A program made the translations under genes and the position numbers. This document shows, piece after piece, positions 46,172 through 54,083 of a stretch of 64,000 bases of DNA (position 1 is its first letter; every line of letters begins with the position of its first letter). The notes under the pieces are model-generated. The model worked only from the letters and a program-made list of their open reading frames with translations, made no database searches and was not told where the DNA came from. Where the stretch lies: positions 62,001 to 126,000 of the forward strand of contig NZ_NIHB01000003.1 of assembly GCF_002591915.1 (NCBI RefSeq), in the 5' to 3' direction. This DNA comes from Marinicella litoralis. Its GTDB lineage: Bacteria; Pseudomonadota; Gammaproteobacteria; Xanthomonadales; Marinicellaceae.

Positions 46172-46203
46172 TAAAGCGTCTGCAATATCTGTTATCAAAA
46201 CAA

Positions 46204-46228
46204 ATAGGCCACTCCTATGGTGGCCTAT
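46204..46228 (-). terminator. Intrinsic terminator on the minus strand
   Basis: ATAGGCCAC (46204-46212) and GTGGCCTAT (46220-46228) form a 9-bp stem with a 7-base loop; read on the minus strand it is followed by TTTGTTTT. It would end transcripts from the mini-gene at 46249-46320 or read-through from the GGDEF gene. It also lies 32 bp after the OsmC-YcaO stop. Confidence 0.7.
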
Positions 46229-46248
46229 ACACAGTATGGAAATGAACT

Positions 46249-46320
46249 TTAAGGTTTGTTGACTGCTTTAGCATAAGCACTGGTGAATACCATCAAAAAT
46301 ACAGTCAGTATAACCAACAT
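46249..46320 (-). CDS. Possible 23-residue exported-type peptide
   Basis: A short frame reading MLVILTVFLMVFTSAYAKAV and three more residues, with a hydrophobic core ending in SAYA-K, like a signal peptide with a three- to five-residue mature end or a small membrane peptide. In its support, a TATAAT -10 (46372-46377) and a 20-bp palindrome (46338-46357) lie upstream and an intrinsic terminator 20 bp downstream, all on the same strand. Against it, there is no Shine-Dalgarno sequence and no good -35. It could instead be a small RNA. Confidence 0.35.
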   Translation of the reverse strand: MLVILTVFLMVFTSAYAKAVNKP

Positions 46321-46337
46321 TATTTTAGTTAAATTTC

Positions 46338-46357
46338 AATAAGATAAGTATCTTATT
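46338..46357. promoter_or_regulatory. Palindrome AATAAGATA-AG-TATCTTATT
   Basis: A perfect 9-2-9 palindrome between a minus-strand TATAAT (46372-46377) and the 23-codon frame. Placed just after the -10, it would sit over the transcription start, a classic repressor position. The binding protein is unknown; the shape is not an FNR or LexA site. Confidence 0.5.
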
Positions 46358-46439
46358 TGATAATTTAGATTATTATAGTTGTTGCTGATGTGAACTGTGT
46401 TTTGATTGACTTTGAACTTTTTTTCACCATTTCGGTTGT

Positions 46440-47879
46440 CTATACACCGATTTGGTTACCACCTTTTTGTTTGGCACGGTACAAGGCTTGGTCGGCTCTG
46501 TGGAATATGGATATAAAATCTTCTTTAGCTTGTAATTCTGCTATTCCAAAGCTTGCAGATACTGTTGTTTCATCGATCAAAATTTGATGAATGGCCATCC
46601 TGATTTGTTCCACCAAATTGAACGCGGCGCTAAAACGTAAACCAGGAAACATCAGCACGAATTCATCTCCTCCAAAACGAGCAATCACATCTGTTTTACT
46701 TAACATTGATTTGGCAACTTCACAGACGCTTTGCAGTGCTTTATCACCAGCAATGTGTCCATGTTGGTCATTGATTAATTTGAAATCATCTAAGTCAAAA
46801 ACCACCAATGTTAAAGGCACTTTGTGTTGATGACATCGGGCGATTTCAACCTCAGCCTGTTGTACCATATACTGACGCGAAGAAACATGGGTCAGGGTGT
46901 CGGTATAAACCAAGTGTTCCAGTTCTTGGTTATAGGCTTTCAATTGGGGTACAGCTATGCCAAATAAAGCATTGGCTGCAATGACATTGATGGCAAATTG
47001 ATAGACCATAACATGATCCATTAATCCCAACAAATGGACCAATAAGACGATCAACAAACTGCTGGCTGCAAGGCTAACTACATTAAACACGGGACTCTCC
47101 GTACAGGCTATCCACATGTGAGTGACAGCCAAAAAGAAGATGGCAAATGAACTTTCAGGAGTGCCTGAAAGGTAAGCCAATAACATGGTAGCAATGATTA
47201 GGGCAATATTCAGTCCCATTTTTTTTGCTAATCGCTTCAGTGAGCCAAGTCCTTCTCGGGTGAATTCATCCAATGAAATGTGAGCATTGGGAAACAAATA
47301 AATAAGAATTCCAGTAAATAAAGGTGTTAATACAATTACCCCTGCCATATCTCCGATCCAAAATGGCAACAAAGTTTTCCCCACATCTGACACATCCAAT
47401 TGATTGGTGACTACCAATGAAGAAATGACCAAAACAGTAACTATAAATGCAGTCACTGCTGCCACAACTAAAAAAGTGACAATCAATTGTGGGGCACTGT
47501 GACTGGCATGTTGAGAAAGTCGGCCGATCAATGATGCACCCAGCCAGTATGGAAGAATATGAGCCAATCCAAATAAAAAGCCAGCCCAGATCATTTCTAA
47601 TAAGCTTAAAGGTAATTGGTAATGGTTGGCTTGCCATACAGTGATAACGATGGCACCGGTCATGATTGCTAATATGGCCCTTTTACCAAGCACCAACAAA
47701 GCAGAAAAGGTCAGTCCGGCAACTGGAAACCACACACTGGCATGGTCGGTATATTCCACCAGTCGACCCATTTGCCAAACGGCCAACCACGCCAACAACA
47801 AAAACACATGACGAGTTAACATGGACTGATGTAAAACATCAACGAACTTGGGTAAAAAGAGTTGGCGGGTTTGATTCAA
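46440..47879 (-). CDS. MASE1-like membrane diguanylate cyclase (GGDEF)
   Basis: A 479-residue protein with eight to ten N-terminal membrane helices of the MASE1 sensor type (WFPVAGLTFSALLVLGKRA near 50-68, GDMAGVIVLTPLFTG near 190) and a C-terminal GGDEF domain. GGDEF is intact at 403-407, with VFDLDDFKLINDQHGH before it, so it should make c-di-GMP. The inhibitory RxxD position reads SKTD (394-397), lacking the Arg. The frame opens with TTG at 47879; ATG 47822 (MLTRHVFLLL), at the first membrane helix, is an equally good start. The ligand of the sensor is unknown. Confidence 0.88.
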   Translation of the reverse strand: MNQTRQLFLPKFVDVLHQSMLTRHVFLLLAWLAVWQMGRLVEYTDHASVWFPVAGLTFSALLVLGKRAILAIMTGAIVITVWQANHYQLPLSLLEMIWAGFLFGLAHILPYWLGASLIGRLSQHASHSAPQLIVTFLVVAAVTAFIVTVLVISSLVVTNQLDVSDVGKTLLPFWIGDMAGVIVLTPLFTGILIYLFPNAHISLDEFTREGLGSLKRLAKKMGLNIALIIATMLLAYLSGTPESSFAIFFLAVTHMWIACTESPVFNVVSLAASSLLIVLLVHLLGLMDHVMVYQFAINVIAANALFGIAVPQLKAYNQELEHLVYTDTLTHVSSRQYMVQQAEVEIARCHQHKVPLTLVVFDLDDFKLINDQHGHIAGDKALQSVCEVAKSMLSKTDVIARFGGDEFVLMFPGLRFSAAFNLVEQIRMAIHQILIDETTVSASFGIAELQAKEDFISIFHRADQALYRAKQKGGNQIGV

Positions 47880-48245
47880 TTTATTTTGATTTGTTTTTAT
47901 CGATGTTATTGTAGTTATTTAGCATGGGTTTATGCACAGTAAATTCATTCAGGGAGTGATTTGCATAAAAAAGTGAGATTGACACCATTAAATATCAACA
48001 AATTCTGAATTATTGAGCGCAATTGACACAGCTTGTCAATGACTCAACTGATGCATGACATGGGATGTATATAGATAAATATAATGATTTCAAATTTGTC
48101 ATTAAATTTTAATTAATGACCTGTTTTTACTTTTCATTTTTATGGGTGAATTCAAGCACAATTAAGCATCAATAAATCACAAATGTTCACATGAAATTAA
48201 GGTGTGCAATGTTAAAGTAACTTCTTTCTTAAAATACACGCTTGA
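47880..48245. other. Intergenic region with two inverted repeats
   Basis: A 366-bp, very AT-rich divergent region between the MASE1-GGDEF gene and the AsmA gene. It holds ATTGACA-CAGCT-TGTCAAT (48022-48040) and GTCATTAA-N7-TTAATGAC (48098-48120), both perfect inverted repeats and possible operators. A TAAAAT (48230-48235) is 10 bp before the AsmA ATG. No gene-length frame or RNA gene was recognised. Confidence 0.5.
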
Positions 48246-50450
48246 ATGAAAAAATTAATTAAATGGTTAGTAGGGTTGGTGGCTTTCTTGGCTTTGCTGT
48301 TGGTACTTGCAGTGATACTGTTACCGCTGGTTTTTGATCCCAATGAACATAAAGTAGAAATTCAAAGAGCTGCATCTGAACAAGTGGGGCGTGATGTGTC
48401 GTTGAACGGCCCGATAGAATGGTCTGTATTTCCATGGATAGCGATCAACTTGAGTGATGTGGATATTGCCAATGAAAAAGGTTTTAAAGGGGATTTCCTA
48501 GCGCAAGTCGAACAAGTGTCTGTACGGGTTAAATTACTTCCTTTGTTCAGTAAGCAAATAAAAATTGGGCAGGTTGAATTGGTACACCCTGAAATCAATC
48601 TTCAAGTGGCTCAGTCTGGGCGAAGTAACTGGCAATCTATAGTAAACACATTATCAGGCACTACGGATGAAGTAAGTCCAGACAGTGGTTCATCATCTGA
48701 TCTGGAAATCAAAGGTATTTCAATCACCCAAGGTACACTCAATTACACTGACGCTCCAGCTGATTTACAACTCGAAATGACAGACTTGTCTTTTCAAAGC
48801 GAAGCCATCAAAGCGGGTATACCAACAGACATGAATTTGACTGCAAATTTAAATCTGCCGATACAAAATCTCACAGGACAACTGTCGGCTACATGGAAAG
48901 TCCAAAATTTAACATCTGGACTTGGCCCAGTATTTGATTTCAGTACCTTGGATTTAGATGGAGAGATGGATGCTGTTTTGTTGAAGCTAACTACAGGTGG
49001 TGAAATGGTTGTCGATTTAGCTGCGGACAGCATGAAAATCAACTTGTTGACAGCTCAGTATGGACCAATGAAAGTCAGTACTCCAGTGAGGGGCACTCAA
49101 TTATCATCAAACATGTCTTTATCTGGAGCTGCAGTAATAGATGCGTTTACATTGACTGAGTTGTTTGAGGCCATGGGGTCTCCAGTAGAAAATCAAGCCA
49201 ACAATGAACTATCAGGCAGTGGTTCATGGTCATTGGTGGGAGACCGCTTACAATTAAATCAACTGAAAATGACATTGGATGAATCATCAATTTCTGGGGA
49301 TGTTGATGTGAAGCAATTGAGTCAAATGAAGGGACAATTTAACTTGAACATCAATCAAATGAATATGGATGATTATTTGCCCAATGAAACCACTTCATCA
49401 GTTGCTGTGACAAATAAGCAAGAAACTGCGACCATGGACCTGGGCCAATTAAGTGGTCAAATCAAAATGGGGCATTTGCAATTGATGGGTTTGCAACTCA
49501 GTGACATCACATTAAACATCAAAACCCAGGGTAAAAACATAACAGTTGAGCCTTTACAAGCAGGCTTTTACCAAGGCTTAATTAAAACTGAATTAAAACT
49601 TCAGCCTGACAATGATTCTGGAAAATTACAGGTCATGCATCAAATGAAGGATTTTCAAGCCGGTGATATGTTGACAGATTTAATGGGTACAGATTATTTG
49701 ACTGGTTTGGGTCAATTAATTGCTGACATTAAAATTGATGAACCTTTCAGCGAGCGCCCATTTAAAACAGCCAATGGAACATTGTCATATCAATTGTCCG
49801 ATGGTGATATTGTTGGGATCGATGTGTTTCAAATCATGCAAAAAAGTTTGAGTTTATTGAATAAGTCAGATGTCATTAATAATAATGAAGAATTAAAAAC
49901 GGCTTTTGGTTTGATGGATATTCAAGCCACGGTCAGTAATGGTGTTCTGAAAACGCAGACACTAAAAATCACTTCACCTTATTTTAATTTGGATGGAGAC
50001 GTGGAAATCGATTTGGATCAACAAACCATCAGAGGCACGATCAAACCCATGTTAACTAATATTCCAGAGGGAGTATTGGATAAAAATTTCGAAAAATTAC
50101 TCAATATACGAATTCCAGTGAGCCTCAGAGGGAATCTGTTGGAACCTGATGTTTCAATTGACATTGAAAAGCTTATTTTGGAGTCGCAAAAAGCAAAAAT
50201 TGATGAGAAAAAAGAAGAACTTAAAGAGGACTTATTCGATGCTTTGTTAGGCACCAAGAAAAACAAAAAAGAATCGAACGACCCTATAACAACTGATGGT
50301 GAACCGCCAGTTGAGTTAACTGAAAAACAAAAGAGGCGAGCAGAGAAAGACCAAGCCAAAAGAGATTTGTTGGAAAGTTTATTGGGTGGCAGTAAAGACA
50401 AAAAAGACCCTGAAGAAAAAGATGCAGATACCGACGATGGAAATCAATGA
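48246..50450 (+). CDS. AsmA family protein
   Basis: A 734-residue protein with one N-terminal membrane anchor (about 7-29) and a long periplasmic part of beta strands. VGRDVSLNGPIEWSVFPWIAINLSDVDIAN (about 45-75, key residues G-P-I near 56) is the AsmA N-terminal signature, and the DUF3971/AsmA_2-like C-terminal block runs to about residue 650. AsmA-like proteins form bridges thought to carry phospholipids to the outer membrane. The last 80 residues are Lys/Glu-rich with two similar DLLESLLG/DLFDALLG segments, followed by charged tails, an unusual extension of unknown role. It is monocistronic. Confidence 0.9.
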   Translation: MKKLIKWLVGLVAFLALLLVLAVILLPLVFDPNEHKVEIQRAASEQVGRDVSLNGPIEWSVFPWIAINLSDVDIANEKGFKGDFLAQVEQVSVRVKLLPLFSKQIKIGQVELVHPEINLQVAQSGRSNWQSIVNTLSGTTDEVSPDSGSSSDLEIKGISITQGTLNYTDAPADLQLEMTDLSFQSEAIKAGIPTDMNLTANLNLPIQNLTGQLSATWKVQNLTSGLGPVFDFSTLDLDGEMDAVLLKLTTGGEMVVDLAADSMKINLLTAQYGPMKVSTPVRGTQLSSNMSLSGAAVIDAFTLTELFEAMGSPVENQANNELSGSGSWSLVGDRLQLNQLKMTLDESSISGDVDVKQLSQMKGQFNLNINQMNMDDYLPNETTSSVAVTNKQETATMDLGQLSGQIKMGHLQLMGLQLSDITLNIKTQGKNITVEPLQAGFYQGLIKTELKLQPDNDSGKLQVMHQMKDFQAGDMLTDLMGTDYLTGLGQLIADIKIDEPFSERPFKTANGTLSYQLSDGDIVGIDVFQIMQKSLSLLNKSDVINNNEELKTAFGLMDIQATVSNGVLKTQTLKITSPYFNLDGDVEIDLDQQTIRGTIKPMLTNIPEGVLDKNFEKLLNIRIPVSLRGNLLEPDVSIDIEKLILESQKAKIDEKKEELKEDLFDALLGTKKNKKESNDPITTDGEPPVELTEKQKRRAEKDQAKRDLLESLLGGSKDKKDPEEKDADTDDGNQ

Positions 50451-50586
50451 GTTGGGTGTTTGCTGAATTTGACACAAAATTGACTGGCTGGCATTTATCA
50501 TTGTAATGAAAAAAGGATGATAACAGGTGACCCTGAGGGCTGGCTGTTAATTCATTTACTTATATGGTTGAAATAAGGAGCTTAAA

Positions 50587-51264
50587 ATGAAAGTATTGTT
50601 TGTATTAACTTCACATGATGATTTAGGAGACACTGGAGAAAAAACTGGATTTTGGTTAGAAGAGTTTGCCAGTCCTTATTACACATTTACAGATGCCGGT
50701 GTAAGAGTCACCTTGGCATCACCCAAGGGTGGCCAGCCACCCAAAGACCCAAAGAGTGACAACACCGATGCTCAAACCGAAGCGACCCATCGATTCAATG
50801 GTGATTCCACTGCTCAGCAAGAATTGGCAAGTACCATGAAGCTTGCTGATGTCAATGCCGCAGATTTTGATGCGGTTTTCTACCCTGGCGGGCATGGGCC
50901 TTTATGGGATTTGTATCAAGATGAGAATTCCATTGGTTTGATAGAACAATTCATCGCTGCTGAAAAACCAGTGGCTGCTGTTTGTCATGCGCCAGCTGTT
51001 TTGTTGCAAGCAAGAAAACCAAATGGCGAGCCATTGGTGAAAGGCAAAAAAGTCACTGGGTTCAGTAATTCCGAAGAGCAGGGCGTAGGATTAACTGATG
51101 TGGTGCCTTATATGTTGGAAGATGAGTTAAAAGCCAATGGGGCGCAGTATCAAAAAGTTGATGATTGGCAGGTGTTGTCAATCACCGATGGGTTATTGGT
51201 GACTGGACAAAACCCAGGGTCATCTGAGGCAGTGGCAAAAGGTTTATTGAAGTTACTCCAATGA
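50587..51264 (+). CDS. DJ-1/PfpI family glutamine-amidotransferase-like protein (Hsp31-type)
   Basis: A 225-residue protein of the DJ-1 superfamily. The nucleophile is C133 in AVCHAPA with H134 next to it, and GEKTGFWLEEFASPYY near residue 20 supplies the conserved Glu; YPGGHGPLWDL is the oxyanion region. This subgroup includes yeast Hsp31 and bacterial enzymes with glyoxalase III or chaperone-like activity. AAGGAG lies 7 bp before the ATG. A terminator follows, so it is a single-gene unit at the head of the small-enzyme cluster. Confidence 0.9.
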   Translation: MKVLFVLTSHDDLGDTGEKTGFWLEEFASPYYTFTDAGVRVTLASPKGGQPPKDPKSDNTDAQTEATHRFNGDSTAQQELASTMKLADVNAADFDAVFYPGGHGPLWDLYQDENSIGLIEQFIAAEKPVAAVCHAPAVLLQARKPNGEPLVKGKKVTGFSNSEEQGVGLTDVVPYMLEDELKANGAQYQKVDDWQVLSITDGLLVTGQNPGSSEAVAKGLLKLLQ

Positions 51265-51289
51265 GTCGTTAATTTAAATGCATGATCTT

Positions 51290-51322
51290 AAAAGCTTGGC
51301 AGTCGTCAGGCTTTTATTTTTT
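51290..51322 (+). terminator. Intrinsic terminator of the DJ-1 family gene
   Basis: AAAAGCTTG (51290-51298) and CAGGCTTTT (51307-51315) form a 9-bp stem with one G-U pair and an 8-base loop, followed by ATTTTTT. A second small hairpin, ACCAGC-GTTA-GCTGGT (51328-51343), comes directly after. Confidence 0.75.
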
Positions 51323-51427
51323 AGGAAACCAGCGTTAGCTGGTCTTTGGGGTTGCTGTTCACCTTAAAGCACGTTAAAATTATTGATTAAATGATTAAGT
51401 TTAATGATTGATTTATAAGGGGGAAAC

Positions 51428-51748
51428 ATGGCTCAAGTTAAACTCATGGTGTTGTATCCACAACCCAAAGATGCGGTTCAGTTCGAATTGGATTATCAAG
51501 CACATTTGCAGTTATTCCATGAAAAAATGAAAATTCCGATGGAAGTACGTAATTATGAAGTGATCAAAATGCATAATTCACCGGCAGGTCCAGCGCCTTT
51601 CTATCAGATGTTCAGTTTTACTTTCCCATCGATGCAAGCATTACAACAAACGCTGGCGAGCGCTGAGATGCAAGCAGTGGCTGCAGATGCCAATCGAATT
51701 TCCACAGGAGGAATGCCAATCATGTTGATCGGCAATGAGGCGGTATAG
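51428..51748 (+). CDS. EthD family protein
   Basis: A 106-residue alpha/beta-barrel (ferredoxin-like dimer) protein. VKLMVLYPQPKDAVQFELDYQ at the start (4-24 region) and HLQLFHEK fit EthD, as does the late ADANRISTGGMPIMLIG. EthD members include ring-modifying and ether-degradation accessory proteins; many are unassigned. A GGGGG Shine-Dalgarno precedes the ATG. The next gene starts 3 bp after its stop, so the two are coupled. Confidence 0.82.
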   Translation: MAQVKLMVLYPQPKDAVQFELDYQAHLQLFHEKMKIPMEVRNYEVIKMHNSPAGPAPFYQMFSFTFPSMQALQQTLASAEMQAVAADANRISTGGMPIMLIGNEAV

Positions 51749-51751
51749 ACT

Positions 51752-52165
51752 GTGTCTAAGGCTGCGGAACCAACCATACATCAGGGCTCGTGCTTATGTG
51801 GGGCCATCAAGTTCAAGGTAACCGGACAGTTGGGTGCGGGAGAAATGTGTCACTGTCAACAGTGTCGCCAGTGGACTGGCCACATCTATGCCAGTACTGA
51901 AGTACCTAGGATGGCTTTGTCGATTGATGATGAAAGTCGCTTGAAGTGGTACCCATCATCTAAAAAGGTACGCAGGGGTTTTTGTGCAGATTGTGGATCA
52001 CCGATGTTTTTTGATCCCATTGATCAAGAAAAACATCAGTGGATTGCCATTGCTTTGGGTAGTTTTACCACGCCCACAGCTGTGAAAATTGAACAGCACA
52101 TCTTTACCCTAGAAAAAGGGGATTATTATGAAATCACCGATGGGGCTAAGCAAAATGAAACATGA
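51752..52165 (+). CDS. GFA/CENP-V domain protein
   Basis: A 137-residue zinc protein of the glutathione-dependent formaldehyde-activating (GFA) family. The zinc cysteines are seen in GSCLCGA, CHCQQCRQW and FCADCGSPMF, the standard three clusters. Members bind glutathione adducts or act on small electrophiles; many have no known substrate. The start is GTG at 51752, 3 bp after the EthD stop; no ATG precedes the first zinc motif. A second GFA gene lies at 53596. Confidence 0.88.
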   Translation: MSKAAEPTIHQGSCLCGAIKFKVTGQLGAGEMCHCQQCRQWTGHIYASTEVPRMALSIDDESRLKWYPSSKKVRRGFCADCGSPMFFDPIDQEKHQWIAIALGSFTTPTAVKIEQHIFTLEKGDYYEITDGAKQNET

Positions 52166-52298
52166 ATTTGGTTTTAATAAGATTTGGTCTGTGAATTAAG
52201 TATTGGTTTAGGGTTGAGTTAAATGGCTGTGTGTTTGAGTCTACACATTAACATTCAATTTTCCAGCATCAAAGTAGATTGAATGAAAGGGATTAGGT

Positions 52299-52321
52299 GC
52301 CGAAATACTTACTGTTTCGGC
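52299..52321. repeat. Hairpin GCCGAAA-N9-TTTCGGC
   Basis: A perfect 7-bp stem with a 9-base loop in the 258-bp space after the first GFA gene. There is no T-run after it on either strand; it may be a weak terminator or a regulatory structure. Nothing else is recognised in the interval. Confidence 0.4.
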
Positions 52322-52423
52322 TGTACGCCTTCAACCATTGATCATCAAAATTGATTTTCCACACTTAAGGACTCATTCTGTAAAATATATTTTTACTGAA
52401 GAACAAGCCTTAGGAGTATGAGT

Positions 52424-52738
52424 ATGACCAATTACCTTTTTATTTATCACGGCGGCCAACACCCAGAAAATCCTGAGGATATGGAGTCTGTTTTTAAAGC
52501 CTGGAATACCTGGCTTGAGGGATTGGGTGATTCAGTCGTTGACGCTGGAAATCCTGTGGGGCAATCAACCACAGTCAACAGCGATGGTTCGGTTGATAAT
52601 CACGGAGGAAGTAACCCAGCTGCTGGTTATGGCATTTTTAAAGCAGATTCATTGGCAACAGCGATTGAAATGGCAAAGCAATGTCCGATTCTGGTCTCTG
52701 GTGGCCAAGTTGAATTAGCGGATATATTTGAAGTTTAA
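52424..52738 (+). CDS. YCII-related (DGPF-like) protein
   Basis: A 104-residue ferredoxin-like protein. MTNYLFIYHGG and the late GGQVELADIFEV, with GYGIFKADSLATAIEMAKQCP between (positions about 68-88), fit the YCII-related group of small proteins. Function unknown. Two ATG codons exist (52418, 52424); AGGAG (52412-52416) is 1 bp from the first and 7 bp from the second, so I chose 52424. A hairpin and T-rich tail follow. Confidence 0.82.
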   Translation: MTNYLFIYHGGQHPENPEDMESVFKAWNTWLEGLGDSVVDAGNPVGQSTTVNSDGSVDNHGGSNPAAGYGIFKADSLATAIEMAKQCPILVSGGQVELADIFEV

Positions 52739-52785
52739 ACCATCATGTTTTTATCACTGACCGATCTTAAGTGAATGGTTAAATC

Positions 52786-52826
52786 AAACCTCAATTGTTA
52801 ATAATGTCTTGAGGTTTATATTTTTA
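52786..52826 (+). terminator. Intrinsic terminator of the YCII-like gene
   Basis: AAACCTCAA (52786-52794) and TTGAGGTTT (52809-52817) form a perfect 9-bp stem with a 14-base loop, followed by ATATTTTTA. It lies 48 bp after the stop. Confidence 0.7.
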
Positions 52827-52885
52827 GATTGGCCTATTAAGGTCTTTGTTATGGTCTGGCATTGAGCTGTCGATCTGTTAATTTA

Positions 52886-52921
52886 TGCTAAAATTATGGT
52901 GAGTCATTTGGCATGTGACTC
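52886..52921 (+). promoter_or_regulatory. Extended -10 and inverted repeat before the DUF2165 gene
   Basis: TGCTAAAAT (52886-52894) is an extended -10. Just downstream, GAGTCA (52901-52906) and TGACTC (52916-52921) form an inverted repeat that would begin at the transcription start, a possible operator or leader hairpin. Confidence 0.35.
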
Positions 52922-53003
52922 TAATGAAAATAAATTAATTGTTTAAAAACAAGATGATATGCCATTTTAAATATGTTTGATAATAAGCTTGGAGGGGAAT
53001 GTG

Positions 53004-53486
53004 ATGTTAATAAAAACCAAATCAATTATGATTTTCACCGTTGCACTGTGGGGGTTTGTTGGGGCTTTGCATAATGTGATGGATTGGGGCGGAACCCTGG
53101 GTGCAGTCGGTGCGGTCACTTCTATGGCGACCTTCGATGGTGGAGCTGAAAGTTGGCAAGCCACCTCAAATACTTTGTTAATTTGGTCAGGTGCGCTATT
53201 CATTTGTCTCTCAAAACTGGCGGCAGGCACGTTGTGTACAATGGGCGCATTAGGCATGTGGAGAGCCAGGAAAGACAATATGACGGCTTATGCTGCAGCC
53301 AAATCAATGGCATTGACAGGATGTGGTATTGCTGTAATTATGTTATTTGGTGGTTTTATAGTGGTTGCTGAAAGTTGGTTTGAGCTGTGGCGTTCCGAAA
53401 CCATGCGTGGTCCTGTGCTTCAGTCTGCATTTCGTTATGGAGCGATGATCGCAATCATTTCGCTGTTTGTAGCAAGCAAAGAATAG
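53004..53486 (+). CDS. DUF2165 family membrane protein
   Basis: A 160-residue protein with four predicted membrane helices (about 7-27, 60-80, 97-125 and 138-157) and the DUF2165 pattern: ALWGFVGALHNVMDW in the first helix and WRSETMRGPVLQSAFRY before the last. Function unknown. The ATG at 53004 was chosen because GGAGGGG (52991-52997) is 6 bp before it; an upstream ATG at 52977 adds nine residues with no ribosome-binding site. Confidence 0.85.
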   Translation: MLIKTKSIMIFTVALWGFVGALHNVMDWGGTLGAVGAVTSMATFDGGAESWQATSNTLLIWSGALFICLSKLAAGTLCTMGALGMWRARKDNMTAYAAAKSMALTGCGIAVIMLFGGFIVVAESWFELWRSETMRGPVLQSAFRYGAMIAIISLFVASKE

Positions 53487-53595
53487 AAGTGGTCAGGGAG
53501 ATTGAGTCAGGTACGCTGATTGAGTTTTCTGGGTAGTTATAAAAAGTACCTGTTAACAGTTTTATAAGCAGGATTAACAATGAAAAAGGTGAACA

Positions 53596-54018
53596 ATGAC
53601 TGATCAAAAAACCAGCCATGGTGGTTGTTTATGTGGAGCAGTGACTTTATTAGCAACGACTGTCAAACCAATGGTGGGAGCCTGTCACTGTAACATGTGT
53701 CGAAAGTGGGTGGGTGGACCTTTCATGGCCGTTGATTGTGGGTCAGAAGTGGGATTTATAGGTCATGAGTACATTGGCAGATATGCCTCTTCCGAATGGG
53801 CAGAACGTGGTTTTTGTACGCAATGTGGTAGTGCTTTGTTTTATAAATTGAAAGAAAGTGGCCAGTACATGCTGGCAGCTGGGATTTTAGATTTAGAAAA
53901 TCAACTTCACTTTGATCACCAAGTTTTCATTGATGAAAAACCCAACTATTATTGCTTTTCAAATAAAACAAAAAACATGACAGGTGCTGAGTTATTTGCA
54001 TTGTATGGAGCTGAATGA
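53596..54018 (+). CDS. GFA/CENP-V domain protein
   Basis: A 140-residue GFA-family protein. Zinc cysteines lie in GGCLCGAV, CHCNMCRKW and FCTQCGSALF. It is a paralogue of the protein at 51752 with the same motif order but moderate sequence identity, so the two probably differ in substrate. AAGGTG sits 6 bp before the ATG. It is convergent with uvrB across 65 bp without an obvious terminator. Confidence 0.88.
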   Translation: MTDQKTSHGGCLCGAVTLLATTVKPMVGACHCNMCRKWVGGPFMAVDCGSEVGFIGHEYIGRYASSEWAERGFCTQCGSALFYKLKESGQYMLAAGILDLENQLHFDHQVFIDEKPNYYCFSNKTKNMTGAELFALYGAE

Positions 54019-54083
54019 GCCCATATATTCATCAGGTTAGGTGCTCCAGTTTGACCTCTACTGATTTGTGCAGGTTACATGGA

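Noticed and set aside
43997-46320. A YcaO-based natural-product (thiazole/oxazole peptide) cluster with the nearby 23-codon frame as precursor
   Set aside because: No cyclodehydratase partner, dehydrogenase or Cys/Ser/Thr-rich precursor core is present; the YcaO part lacks the proline-rich end and carries an OsmC domain; the peptide is on the other strand and looks like a signal peptide.
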